DNA of 64,000 bases from Clostridiaceae bacterium AM27-36LB (GTDB lineage Bacteria; Bacillota; Clostridia; Lachnospirales; Lachnospiraceae): assembly GCA_003480725.1 (NCBI GenBank), contig QUJQ01000011.1:1-64000 (forward strand). The letters are read 5' to 3'. Position numbers and translations under genes: made by a program. Each line of letters starts with the position of its first letter. The stretch's first letter is position 1. Below the pieces are notes generated by a model. That model was given only the letters and a program-made list of their open reading frames with translations, ran no database searches and was not told where the DNA came from. Shown piece by piece: positions 14,859-23,452 of the stretch.

Positions 14859-15866
14859 CTATTGTTTTACTCGTCCTGCACCGATTAAGTGCTGTTGCCA
14901 GTAACTACTACTTAGGTCTGCATATCCTATCGGGTTGCCTGCATGGTACATCTGTGTCGGCGAAACGAGAATACCAACGTGGGTTACATACGAACCAGCA
15001 TTATAGGTGGAATGGAAAAATACCAAGTCCCCAGCCTTTGCCTGCGAGAGTGGAAGATGTTGGGTTGCGTCATACTGTGCTTGTGCCGTTCTCGGTAAGG
15101 AGATACCAGCTTTTCCATAACACCATTGCGTCAATCCCGAACAGTCAAAAGAAGTGTTGGGATTGCTACCGCCATATACATACTTCCAGCCTTGATATTT
15201 CAACGCTTCATTCATTACCTTTTGTGCCAGCTCTCCCGATACCTGCGAAACAGTTAAATACTGATTGACTAATTCAACATAGAACATATTTCCATAGCCA
15301 TACCGCCAGCCCCCGTTCTTCGCAACAGCTATCGGGTTGGTATAGGTTACTTTCTTTCCACCCGATTTCTCACGGGCAAAATTTTCCGCAAGATTAAAAG
15401 TGTGTTTCTTTCCTTTTCCTGCCACATATCCCACATAACCACCGCCATAGTTATAAGACTGTATCGCTACATTCAAATCGTCGATACCTTGATTTTGGCA
15501 GGAAGAAAGCAGGGACGCAAAATATTTACACCCCTGCTTGATTGAGCTTTCCGTATCTAAAGAATTGGGCGGTAAGCCAAGACTTTCTGAACTCTGCATA
15601 ACATCTTCTGCTGTACCACCACTTTCTACTTGAATGATAGCCAATAGCACATTGACATACTCGGAGATACCGTTTTCTCTGGCGTACTTTTCCACCATAG
15701 GCTGATGTTTCAAAACTTCTGCGGATAAATTCATACCCGTAATGCCAGAAGAAAAGTTGCTGTTCTCGTCGTCGCTGTCCGCACTAATCAACACCCCAAA
15801 GAAAAGCACCAGAGAAAATAGGATAGGAAACAGACTGCCAATGAGAGCGATATGTTTCAGTTTCAT
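14859..15866 (-). CDS. CwlT-like bifunctional cell-wall hydrolase (Tn916 Orf14)
   Basis: A 335-aa enzyme that opens peptidoglycan for the mating channel. Signal/anchor segment at 8-28. The N-terminal lysozyme-like transglycosylase domain has the catalytic Glu81 in QVESGG. The C-terminal NlpC/P60 peptidase has Cys242 (FDCSGL) and His296 (YVTHVGI). Both active sites appear intact. Its start overlaps the stop of the upstream membrane-protein gene by 4 bp. Confidence 0.95.
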   Translation of the reverse strand: MKLKHIALIGSLFPILFSLVLFFGVLISADSDDENSNFSSGITGMNLSAEVLKHQPMVEKYARENGISEYVNVLLAIIQVESGGTAEDVMQSSESLGLPPNSLDTESSIKQGCKYFASLLSSCQNQGIDDLNVAIQSYNYGGGYVGYVAGKGKKHTFNLAENFAREKSGGKKVTYTNPIAVAKNGGWRYGYGNMFYVELVNQYLTVSQVSGELAQKVMNEALKYQGWKYVYGGSNPNTSFDCSGLTQWCYGKAGISLPRTAQAQYDATQHLPLSQAKAGDLVFFHSTYNAGSYVTHVGILVSPTQMYHAGNPIGYADLSSSYWQQHLIGAGRVKQ

Positions 15867-18076
15867 TTTTTCTTCTGTCCTTTCTTTGTTACAAGGCTTC
15901 GGTTTTTCTCTTTGGTCTGCTGGTTCTTTTGGACGGTTTGCGTCTGCTGAACCTTTGTCCTGCGGTCTTTCGTGTCATTCTGGCGTGTTTCCTGCGATAC
16001 CACTTTTTCTACATTCTGCCTATGTACTGGCTGTGCAGGTTGGGTCGCTTTTCTATCAGAAGCACCAGAAGATAGCGGACGCTCTTTGATAACATTTGCT
16101 TTGACTGGCTCACTTATCTTTGAAGTGGTCGCTGTGGCAGGACGTTTGACTTCCTGCATTTTTTCAGCACCCGTCTTTGAAACGCTTGAAGCTGTGGCTG
16201 GTCGCTCATGGGGACGGGTAGCTCCCGTTGTCGCTGATCCGTCAGCCTTTCGCTGTGCCTGCCTTGTTTCTTGTGCCTTTTGAAGCTCCATACGCTTGTC
16301 AGCGATATTTTTCTTATGCTGTTGCTGTTTTTCTAAACGTCCCGATTGCCGTTCTTTTTGTTCCTGCACGATACCACGCTTGAAATCAGATACGCTGGAC
16401 TTTGCCTTTTCCTTTGCGGAGTGGACGGCATAAGCGGTCTGTGTCGGCATATCCTTGATATTCTCTTTGACGGCGTTTGCCTTGTCTTTGACTTTATTTT
16501 TCGTATCTAAGACAGCACCCACCTTTGAGCCTGCTCGCTGTCCCATGCTGGAAGTGGTATTGCCCCGATTTTCTTTAGAAGCCGTATTTTTTCTTTCCGT
16601 CCGCTTGCCAGCAACGGCACTTCCAGCTACCGCACCAGCCACACCGCCCGTAATACCGCCAGCACTGACCGCCCTTGCGATACGGTGTTCCATACGTCTA
16701 GCCCTATGTCGCATAAACATATACGGTCTGCGGAATATCCTGCGTCCCATGCTTTGACTGTCGCCAGCATTAAGTGAGAACATACTCATTAAGTCGCCCA
16801 GCTTCATGTAGATACCAGCAAAGCACACTATCTGCAAGAACGCTATCATAAAGAACGGATAGTCTGTGGAAATGTTATAAAACATACTGGAAATGCTGAA
16901 CGCCACCGTTACAATGAGGGTAATTCCTGCCCGTGTCATTATGGTATTAAATACCCTTACGATTGCCTGCTTCGCCATGCTTTCATAGCTCGGTATCATG
17001 GAAAGCAAAAAGCTGATAGGCAAAAACATTGCAAAAATGATAAAAAGTATCTGGCTAAATATCATCATGCCCGTAAGCAAGAATACAAATATCGTTATCC
17101 CCAAGTTGAAGAACAAGAGGAAGAACACCATACCTAAACGGTTTACCACCTGCGGTATCGTCAGATTATTATTGTCGTTATCCTCGATTTCTGTTTTCAC
17201 GACTTCCTCTCTGGTCTTTCCGTCCTCGTCCTCTGGACTTACTGATACCAGAGCTTCCACACGGTCTGTCCCGATTTCTTCTATGTTGCTGTTACCGAAT
17301 TGCAGAAGTAGCCACGGCTGTTCCACTTGAATAGAAAATAGGCTGTCCCGTATCAAGTCCACGCTGTCCTTGCCCTCGCTGTCGGAGTTGGGGAGCATGA
17401 TTTTTGTTCCCAAGTCCAAAGAAGCGGTACTGATGTCTGATGAAAATTCATTTATCTTCTTGATGTAGTCGGGAGCGTAGGCAATAAACGAAGCGGACAG
17501 CACGAACACCACCACAAAGTTGATAACAGCGTGAAGTGCCTTGCTGGTTTCCCGTTTGATTAGTCCCGTATAGGCAACATACATTCCCACCACTAAGATA
17601 ATCAGCAGTAGAAATCCCACATAAAATCCCGTAGAGGAAAAGCCGTTCTCGGTTACGCCTGCCAAGGTCTGTATGCTCTTTCCGATACTGTCTGCCATAT
17701 CGTTAATAAAATCAAGTTTATAGGCTTCCTGCACCACATAGCCCGTGGCATTGCTTAAATAAAGGCTTATCGTCCAGACAAAGTTGGTAATGCAGTAAAG
17801 CCCGTACTGTACCGATTTTCCAATGCCGTCCAGCCAGTTCCACGGCAACCACGACCAGCTATTATCCACATAAAAATCAAGCTGGTAGTTAGATAGCGGA
17901 TATTTTGAGTAAAGATTTTCTGCATTGATAGTATCGTCTACAAGTCCCGTTGCATGAGCCACCGTCCCCAAAAGTGAAAGCAGGATAAGGGAGAGTGCCA
18001 CCACGAACAGAGCCATTTTGAGAAAGTGAAGTATCCTCCTTTTTGTGAACGCACCTTTTATCCTTTCTTTCATCAC
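15863..18076 (-). CDS. Conjugation membrane channel protein (Tn916 Orf15)
   Basis: A 737-aa polytopic protein of the VirB6-like mobilome family. There is a signal segment (18-40), several spans between about 95 and 220, and a cluster around 320-430 (LFFLLFFNLGITIFVFLL and following). The last 270 residues are cytoplasmic, rich in Lys, Gln, Ala and Thr, and low-complexity. It builds the membrane pore of the transfer machine. It overlaps both neighbours by 4 bp, so the three genes are translated as a unit. Confidence 0.93.
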   Translation of the reverse strand: MMKERIKGAFTKRRILHFLKMALFVVALSLILLSLLGTVAHATGLVDDTINAENLYSKYPLSNYQLDFYVDNSWSWLPWNWLDGIGKSVQYGLYCITNFVWTISLYLSNATGYVVQEAYKLDFINDMADSIGKSIQTLAGVTENGFSSTGFYVGFLLLIILVVGMYVAYTGLIKRETSKALHAVINFVVVFVLSASFIAYAPDYIKKINEFSSDISTASLDLGTKIMLPNSDSEGKDSVDLIRDSLFSIQVEQPWLLLQFGNSNIEEIGTDRVEALVSVSPEDEDGKTREEVVKTEIEDNDNNNLTIPQVVNRLGMVFFLLFFNLGITIFVFLLTGMMIFSQILFIIFAMFLPISFLLSMIPSYESMAKQAIVRVFNTIMTRAGITLIVTVAFSISSMFYNISTDYPFFMIAFLQIVCFAGIYMKLGDLMSMFSLNAGDSQSMGRRIFRRPYMFMRHRARRMEHRIARAVSAGGITGGVAGAVAGSAVAGKRTERKNTASKENRGNTTSSMGQRAGSKVGAVLDTKNKVKDKANAVKENIKDMPTQTAYAVHSAKEKAKSSVSDFKRGIVQEQKERQSGRLEKQQQHKKNIADKRMELQKAQETRQAQRKADGSATTGATRPHERPATASSVSKTGAEKMQEVKRPATATTSKISEPVKANVIKERPLSSGASDRKATQPAQPVHRQNVEKVVSQETRQNDTKDRRTKVQQTQTVQKNQQTKEKNRSLVTKKGQKKK

Positions 18077-20523
18077 TCCACCTCATTTCTCTGTACGGGC
18101 GGTCTGGTATCAAAGGCGTGTAGCAGTTCTTCAAAAACTGGGTGTATCTGTACCACACCGACACGCCCGTATAAGTCCTGCAATAAGCATTGTCCGTTCT
18201 CCAAATCACGAAGCCGTTTCTGGTTGTTTTCATCGTCCTTGTCGATACCGAAAAATTCTAAGGTCTGTTTTATCTCGTTGATGTCAGTAGAACGGAAAGC
18301 GAATTTTAAGCCGATATTGTTTTTCAGACTTTCCTTTGCCACGTCCCCAGAAGATTGTGTAACGAAATAAACGCCTGCCTGCATAGCTCGTCCAGCACGA
18401 ACCAGCTTGTTAGAGAGCGTTTCTCCTTGTGCCACATTTAAGAACGCCCACGCTTCGTCCAAATCGACAATCTTAAAAATACTTCTGTCCGAATGGATAA
18501 AATCAAGGGCAAAGGTACTAATCACAATCAGCATAGACACCGACAATAATTCAATGGTCGTGTATTCCTCAAAAGTGGTATCTTTATCTGGCAGTACAAG
18601 GTCTGCTACTTGAATGATATTGAGCTGGTTATCCAGACTGATAGCATTTTCTACCGTACCGTCTGAAAACAGCAGGTGTGCAAAGTCGTAGTCCGTGAAG
18701 CTGTCGATATGGTCTGCAATATTTCTTGATATGGGTGTATCTTCACGGCGTAGCTCGTCTATCACATGGAGCAAGCCCCGACTGTCGCTCTGGGTAACGG
18801 AACGAACCGCCTTACGAAGTACGGGGAATTTTTCGCCGTCCCTAGAGGAAATACCCGTAAGGAATGTTAAGATGTCGATTGCCAGACTTTCAGCGTCTTT
18901 TACATTCTTCATAATCACGAATGGGTCAAGAAGTCCTGCATTGTCCTTGTCGCTGGTAAGGTTTACGATATTGATTTCGTGGGCGATTTCTGGGAGCGTT
19001 TCTTTCCAGTTGCCACGCTCTGATTTTGGGTCTAAGATAACCGCTTGTCCCCCAAAGAGAACTGAATAATACACCAGAAGATTGTTGCAGAACGACTTTC
19101 CACCGCCAAGCGAACCGACAAAAGCAGACGCAAGGGCGTTGGTAACTGTACCTTTTATGCCCTGCGAAGCTAAAGACGGTTGCAGGTACACATTTCTTCC
19201 CGTATCAACGGAATAGCCCATATAGATACCCGTAGTTTCCCCTAACTGCTGTGTCGCACCAAAACCAAGCCCTGCCAAGAAATCTGATTTTACATACTGC
19301 ACATAATCATTGATATATCGCTTGTTGGCTGGAAGAAATTCAGAATGAAGCCCCAGCATATCCCCAGCAGGACGCACCAGCTTTACATTGAGGTCGTCGT
19401 AAAAGTCCTTGACTTCATCACAACGGCGTTTCAGCTCGTCAAGATCGGGTGCAGACACTCGTATCACGTAGCTTAACTTATACATACTTTCTTTGCTCTG
19501 GTCTAAATCTGTTTCCAGCTCGTCCACGCTATCTAATGCGTCCACCACATTTGAGCTGGTTTCACTTCCTGCTTGATAAGCGTGATTGTCAAGGTCTTTC
19601 AATTCCTTTTTCTTATTGCGGACGGTTGTTAATGCTTTTCGGTTCTCCACGATTTCTACATTCATAGAAGTATCAACGGGAAAGGTAAATTGCTGTTGCT
19701 GGAAATAGAAGATTTCAGACGACGGAAAATCCAGCTCGCCGACAATCGCATTGACGGTAAAATAGGACACATAACTTTCCTTGTCCTCATGTTCCAATCG
19801 TAAATACCGCTGATTTTCCTCAATCACACACCTTGTCGGACGGATAAGGTCGTAGTATTTTATCAGCGTTTCTTTGTTCAATTTTTTCTTTGGTAGCTGG
19901 TACTCATAATCTTCATAGGCGATACCGTCCCTGCCGTAAAGATGTTCCATGAGATAGCCAAAATCATTGATTTCCAAGCGACGCACCTTGAAACGACGGG
20001 AGATTTTATTTTCCAGTAACTTTTCCATTTTCATGTAACGGTTGATTTCATCATTTGGCATGGAAACAAAGTCATTCATCAGCGTGTGGTTCACTTCATG
20101 GAGAAATTCCGTGAACGTCAGCCACGCCGATTTTTTGATGTTCTTCAGATTGAGCTGTTCTTCCGTAACCATGAGCTTAAAGCCAAGAAAAAAGCGGTAG
20201 TCCACTTGATTATCCCCAATCATTGATACTAACGCTTCGGTCTGTTCGTCTATTTTCTGATAAGCAACTTCCTTTAACTTCCCCATAACTAACTTCTTTG
20301 ACTGCTCCTGCATACTTCTAATAGAGCTTTCCGTCGCTATCTGCAACGCATGAATTTTACCCTCACGGGACTGTGCAATGAGCTGTCGAAAGCTGTCATG
20401 CACGATAAATTTCTGCTCTGCGGATAAGAAAGAATAGTTGTACGGTATCAGCTCATAGTAGGCGAATACCTCATTGTCCTTGTTCCAGACAAGGTTATTG
20501 TCAATATATTTTATCGGGAACAT
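18073..20523 (-). CDS. VirB4-like conjugation ATPase (Tn916 Orf16)
   Basis: An 816-aa motor of the type IV secretion system. Walker A is GSLGGGKS (470-477) and Walker B is in FKIVDLDEAW (about 690-700). The N-terminal half is the CagE/VirB4 domain without membrane spans. A family marker is the late motif VTQSSGD. It overlaps the TcpE gene by 23 bp and the downstream membrane gene by 4 bp. No frameshift is seen. Confidence 0.96.
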   Translation of the reverse strand: MFPIKYIDNNLVWNKDNEVFAYYELIPYNYSFLSAEQKFIVHDSFRQLIAQSREGKIHALQIATESSIRSMQEQSKKLVMGKLKEVAYQKIDEQTEALVSMIGDNQVDYRFFLGFKLMVTEEQLNLKNIKKSAWLTFTEFLHEVNHTLMNDFVSMPNDEINRYMKMEKLLENKISRRFKVRRLEINDFGYLMEHLYGRDGIAYEDYEYQLPKKKLNKETLIKYYDLIRPTRCVIEENQRYLRLEHEDKESYVSYFTVNAIVGELDFPSSEIFYFQQQQFTFPVDTSMNVEIVENRKALTTVRNKKKELKDLDNHAYQAGSETSSNVVDALDSVDELETDLDQSKESMYKLSYVIRVSAPDLDELKRRCDEVKDFYDDLNVKLVRPAGDMLGLHSEFLPANKRYINDYVQYVKSDFLAGLGFGATQQLGETTGIYMGYSVDTGRNVYLQPSLASQGIKGTVTNALASAFVGSLGGGKSFCNNLLVYYSVLFGGQAVILDPKSERGNWKETLPEIAHEINIVNLTSDKDNAGLLDPFVIMKNVKDAESLAIDILTFLTGISSRDGEKFPVLRKAVRSVTQSDSRGLLHVIDELRREDTPISRNIADHIDSFTDYDFAHLLFSDGTVENAISLDNQLNIIQVADLVLPDKDTTFEEYTTIELLSVSMLIVISTFALDFIHSDRSIFKIVDLDEAWAFLNVAQGETLSNKLVRAGRAMQAGVYFVTQSSGDVAKESLKNNIGLKFAFRSTDINEIKQTLEFFGIDKDDENNQKRLRDLENGQCLLQDLYGRVGVVQIHPVFEELLHAFDTRPPVQRNEVE

Positions 20524-20899
20524 AGTTCACACTCCTTGCTGCCGTGATTGTTTCATTGAGTATCTGCTTATGCAGTTTTACGGCTTTTCCTGCATAAGTG
20601 ATTTTTGGTCGCAGGGCATAGGTTATCTGTGATTTCAAAAAGCTGTACGGCTTCTTTCCGTCAAAGGTTTTCTGCGACATAAACCAAGTGAGAGCAACGG
20701 GAATACCGAAGTATTTGAGAAATGCTCCCTCAATCATGGAAAGTGGGGGAATATCCCCAAACAGAATGATGATAAATTCCATAATCACAAACCATGTAAT
20801 CTGTGTAAAGGTAACGGGAAAGGGTAAGTTAAAGTCATTGATTGCATACAAGACTTTTTCCACGTTCCAGATACCCGTATAAGATTTAATCTTTTTCAA
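20501..20899 (-). CDS. TcpE-family conjugation membrane protein (Tn916 Orf17)
   Basis: A 132-aa protein with the TcpE layout: a short cytoplasmic start, two closely spaced spans (about 30-50 and 60-79), then PYSFLKSQITYALRPK, the conserved cytoplasmic part. It belongs to the transfer channel and probably docks the ATPase. A good ribosome binding site lies upstream. A terminator-like hairpin (20939-20961) precedes it. Confidence 0.93.
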   Translation of the reverse strand: MKKIKSYTGIWNVEKVLYAINDFNLPFPVTFTQITWFVIMEFIIILFGDIPPLSMIEGAFLKYFGIPVALTWFMSQKTFDGKKPYSFLKSQITYALRPKITYAGKAVKLHKQILNETITAARSVNYVPDKIY

Positions 20900-20933
20900 G
20901 TTCTTTCAGCTCCTTTCGTAAGTTCTTCAAAGA

Positions 20934-20961
20934 GAAAAGGACAGCCATTTTCAGACTGTCC
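20934..20961 (-). terminator. Terminator-like hairpin before tcpE
   Basis: GGACAG (20939-20944) and CTGTCC (20956-20961) pair over an 11-nt loop. On the minus strand the stem is followed by TTTTCTCTTT. It lies about 35 bp before the tcpE start. Confidence 0.6.
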
Positions 20962-21017
20962 CTTAAAAGAGAAATACGCTGTCAGTAGCAACCATGCTTG
21001 TCGCTGATCTTCCAGCG

Positions 21018-21530
21018 TTAGTATGGTATCTCGCACATACCTCGGCTTGTTTCAATAAAGCAACCGCCCATATCCAAATCTCGCCCGTAGGCTTCATAGT
21101 CAATGTAGTTCTGTAAGCTGGGTGGAATATCCCCTAGTGCCTGCAATTCGTCTATGTAGTAGTAGGCAATATCTGTCATGGTTTCACAGTCGGGATAATA
21201 ATAAATATCGTCCTTGTGTTCCACGACTTCTTCCAGCGTCCCATAGTGACTGATAAATTCGTCCAGACACTCTACAATATAGTCGGGAAGTTCCTCTATC
21301 ATTTCATACATCTCATTGAGTTCTTCAATGGAAACATACTCGCCAATCGCAATGGGGAAGTTGTCGGTATCATGGATAGCGTATTCCTCATACTGTTCAT
21401 TCAAGCCGATTTTTTCTTTTACATCTTCCTCGTCAATAGGAAATGTGAACCAAGCACCGACTAAATAGCCCTCATTGTATTTGCCAAGATTAGCAATGTA
21501 AACCGCCATATCATCAATCATAAGCACCAC
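21018..21530 (-). CDS. ardA: ArdA antirestriction protein, copy 1 (Tn916 Orf18)
   Basis: A 170-aa very acidic protein that mimics DNA and blocks type I restriction enzymes during entry into a new host. It has the ArdA pattern: YIANLGKYNEGYLVGAW near the N-terminus, a long Glu/Asp-rich middle and GRDLDMGG near the C-terminus. The negative charge runs along the whole chain. A second, diverged copy follows upstream (21539-22042). Confidence 0.95.
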   Translation of the reverse strand: MVLMIDDMAVYIANLGKYNEGYLVGAWFTFPIDEEDVKEKIGLNEQYEEYAIHDTDNFPIAIGEYVSIEELNEMYEMIEELPDYIVECLDEFISHYGTLEEVVEHKDDIYYYPDCETMTDIAYYYIDELQALGDIPPSLQNYIDYEAYGRDLDMGGCFIETSRGMCEIPY

Positions 21531-21538
21531 CTCATTTC

Positions 21539-22042
21539 CTACTCTGGCAGTTCAAAGATACCGTGTTCTGTTACTAAAAATTTCCCGTGTTCCTGCAAGT
21601 GAGAAGCATAGGCTTCAAAGTCAAAATAGTAGGCTTGACAGTCCTCGGATAAATGTTTGAACGTCGGGTCGTTCATCAGCTTTTGCTTTGCAACATCTAT
21701 CATGCTTTTGCAGTTGGGATAAACCGTAATCACATTCCTGCAAATATAAAGTGCTTCTAAATTTTCAAACACCGTAAGTAGTGATACATATTCTTCCTGC
21801 ATATCACTTGAAAGCTGGCGGTACATAAAATCTAATTCGTTGAGCTGGTACACGCTTGTATGTTCGTGGACTTCATCAGCATAAGGCAACACCTTTTCGA
21901 TAATACGGTAATCCCCACTTTCTGCACCGACACCTAACTTTTCTTCAAACTCGGCAACATCTATCGGCAGTTCAAACCAGTATGATATTGTTTCTTCGCC
22001 AGTTGTTCCTCTCGTTTCCACCAGCACCCTTGTTTCCTGCAT
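21539..22042 (-). CDS. ArdA-like protein, copy 2
   Basis: A 167-aa acidic paralogue: ISYWFELPIDVAEFEEKLG at the N-terminus and YFDFEAYASHLQEHGKF at the C-terminus line up with ArdA but diverge strongly. The start is the ATG at 22042 with GAGGAACA before it. Its first 82 bases overlap the end of the Orf19-like frame. Two ArdA-type proteins could widen the range of restriction systems countered. Confidence 0.85.
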   Translation of the reverse strand: MQETRVLVETRGTTGEETISYWFELPIDVAEFEEKLGVGAESGDYRIIEKVLPYADEVHEHTSVYQLNELDFMYRQLSSDMQEEYVSLLTVFENLEALYICRNVITVYPNCKSMIDVAKQKLMNDPTFKHLSEDCQAYYFDFEAYASHLQEHGKFLVTEHGIFELPE

Positions 22043-22257
22043 TGTTCCTCACGTCCTTTCTGTTGTTTCATCACATCTTTTAAGGTCTGGTACGACATAC
22101 CAAACACATACTTTGAAAAATCTTCTAACTGCCTTTCTTCATAATTGGCAGGGTTCAGTCGTTTCATTTCCTGCCACACCTTACGCTTGTAAGAGGGCAG
22201 GTCGGAAAGATATTCACAACCGACGTTTGCCTGCATATCCTTAAAAACATCGTTCAT
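21961..22257 (-). CDS. Tn916 Orf19-like small protein
   Basis: A 98-aa basic protein of unknown function, present at this place in Tn916 relatives. The conserved part is residues 1-70 (DLPSYKRKVWQEMKRLNP, then FSKYVFGMSYQTLKDV). The last 27 codons overlap the ArdA-like gene in another frame and are Lys/Arg/Gln-rich with several Cys and Trp, so the true conserved protein may be shorter. A terminator-like hairpin lies just upstream. Confidence 0.7.
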   Translation of the reverse strand: MNDVFKDMQANVGCEYLSDLPSYKRKVWQEMKRLNPANYEERQLEDFSKYVFGMSYQTLKDVMKQQKGREEQCRKQGCWWKREEQLAKKQYHTGLNCR

Positions 22258-22286
22258 TTCATCACTCCAATCTGAAATTTAGGTAC

Positions 22287-22325
22287 GAAAAAAGCAGTCA
22301 ATCCTAAGACTAACTGCTTTTTGTG
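22287..22325 (-). terminator. Hairpin with A/T runs on both sides, copy 1
   Basis: AGCAGT (22293-22298) pairs with ACTGCT (22313-22318), with A6 before and a T-run after, so it can terminate both strands. The 32-bp unit 22287-22318 is repeated exactly at 26700-26731. Here it separates the VanZ-like cargo gene from the Orf19-like gene. Confidence 0.75.
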
Positions 22326-22343
22326 TAAATATTTTTGTTAGCA

Positions 22344-22940
22344 CTAGAGAAAAATTCTCCAGTTGAATAATAGAAATTCTCCTAAAACTGCAAGAGTTAA
22401 ATATACAATAGGTTCTAGTTTAGAAAGAGAAATAGATTTATGGTTAATATTTTTAAATAACCTTTTTGTCAATTTCCAAATAAAATATCCAATAACTGCC
22501 CCTAGCGTATTCATCATTAAATCATCAATATCTGTATTTCTCCGATTGAATAACTGGCAAAGTTCAATGGATAATGAAAAACCGAAGCCTATCATAAAAA
22601 TTTTCAGAGGATTTCTGTATCGTTTCCAAATTAAAGGAATTAAAAAGCCCAGAGGTAAAAACATTATAATATTTAAAACATAAGTCATTATCCCCTCAGA
22701 CTGAAACGGTAATAAATTGATTTCCTCTAATCTTATAATCGTATCATAATGTCCAATATCCCAAATACTACCTATACCTGCAACAGAGAACGTCAAGTAG
22801 ATATATAACAGAAAAATATATACCCATACAAAATGAATTGCTTTGTTTTCTTGTTTTTTGTTTTGACGCTTGCAAATGATAAGCTGGTATAAGGAACAAG
22901 GAACTATAATACATAGCAAAGCATAAATCGTAGATAACAT
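22344..22940 (-). CDS. VanZ-family membrane protein
   Basis: A 198-aa polytopic protein with about five spans. VanZ hallmarks are LPFQSEG, NIIMFLPLGFLIPLIWKR (about 90-107) and the ELCQLFNRRNTDIDDLMMN motif (about 126-144), ending in a last span. VanZ proteins give low-level resistance to teicoplanin or other lipoglycopeptides in some hosts, and many relatives are uncharacterised. It is not a core Tn916 gene, is closed off by a terminator on its 3' side, and so looks like an inserted cargo module. Confidence 0.9.
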   Translation of the reverse strand: MLSTIYALLCIIVPCSLYQLIICKRQNKKQENKAIHFVWVYIFLLYIYLTFSVAGIGSIWDIGHYDTIIRLEEINLLPFQSEGIMTYVLNIIMFLPLGFLIPLIWKRYRNPLKIFMIGFGFSLSIELCQLFNRRNTDIDDLMMNTLGAVIGYFIWKLTKRLFKNINHKSISLSKLEPIVYLTLAVLGEFLLFNWRIFL

Positions 22941-23083
22941 AGTAATCGTCCTTTCACAGTAATTTTAAATAAAATGATACAGTAAAAATCTTAAAAAGCA
23001 CGAAAGAATGTATTTTGTTTTTATGAAAGATTTTATGTTATCATATCATTTTTTGCTCTGCAATTAAAGATAATTTCAATATT

Positions 23084-23305
23084 TTATGCACCGATAATCT
23101 TATTGAACAGCTCTAACAGTACATCTTTCACACCGCCAGCATTGAATACCAAGCCGACAGCAATTAAGGCAACTACCAAGAAGCCGATAAGTTTGGAAAA
23201 CTCACGCTTGAAACCTAAGTAGATACCGATAACCACGATCGACATAAGCACCAAGCTCTGTGCATTTGATAAAAACCATTGATACAAATTTTGTCCGAAA
23301 TTCAT
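23084..23305 (-). CDS. TcpD-like small conjugation membrane protein
   Basis: A 73-aa protein with two hydrophobic spans (about 16-33 and 38-58: VLMSIVVIGIYLGF and IGFLVVALIAVGLVF) joined by a basic turn (KREFSK), the TcpD layout. It sits between the relaxase gene and the rest of the transfer genes. Its start overlaps closely with the stop of the DUF3789-like gene. Confidence 0.82.
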   Translation of the reverse strand: MNFGQNLYQWFLSNAQSLVLMSIVVIGIYLGFKREFSKLIGFLVVALIAVGLVFNAGGVKDVLLELFNKIIGA

Positions 23306-23440
23306 TTAATTGTCCTCGCTTTCTTTTAATTGTTTCATTTCATAGTCAGCTTCTTTGCCGACATTCAAAATACACATCAAGACTACGCCGATACCCATTC
23401 CCATAGATACCAGCAGGAAGTCTTTTAATAATACCCACAT
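23306..23440 (-). CDS. DUF3789-like single-span peptide
   Basis: A 44-aa gene: MWVLLKDFLLVSMGMGIGVVL is one membrane segment, followed by a charged tail (YEMKQLKESEDN). This is the DUF3789 layout found beside MobT in Tn916-like ICEs. Support comes from AGGAGTGAT about 6 nt upstream of the ATG and from lying directly against the TcpD-like gene. Confidence 0.75.
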   Translation of the reverse strand: MWVLLKDFLLVSMGMGIGVVLMCILNVGKEADYEMKQLKESEDN

Positions 23441-23452
23441 TTTTTATCACTC

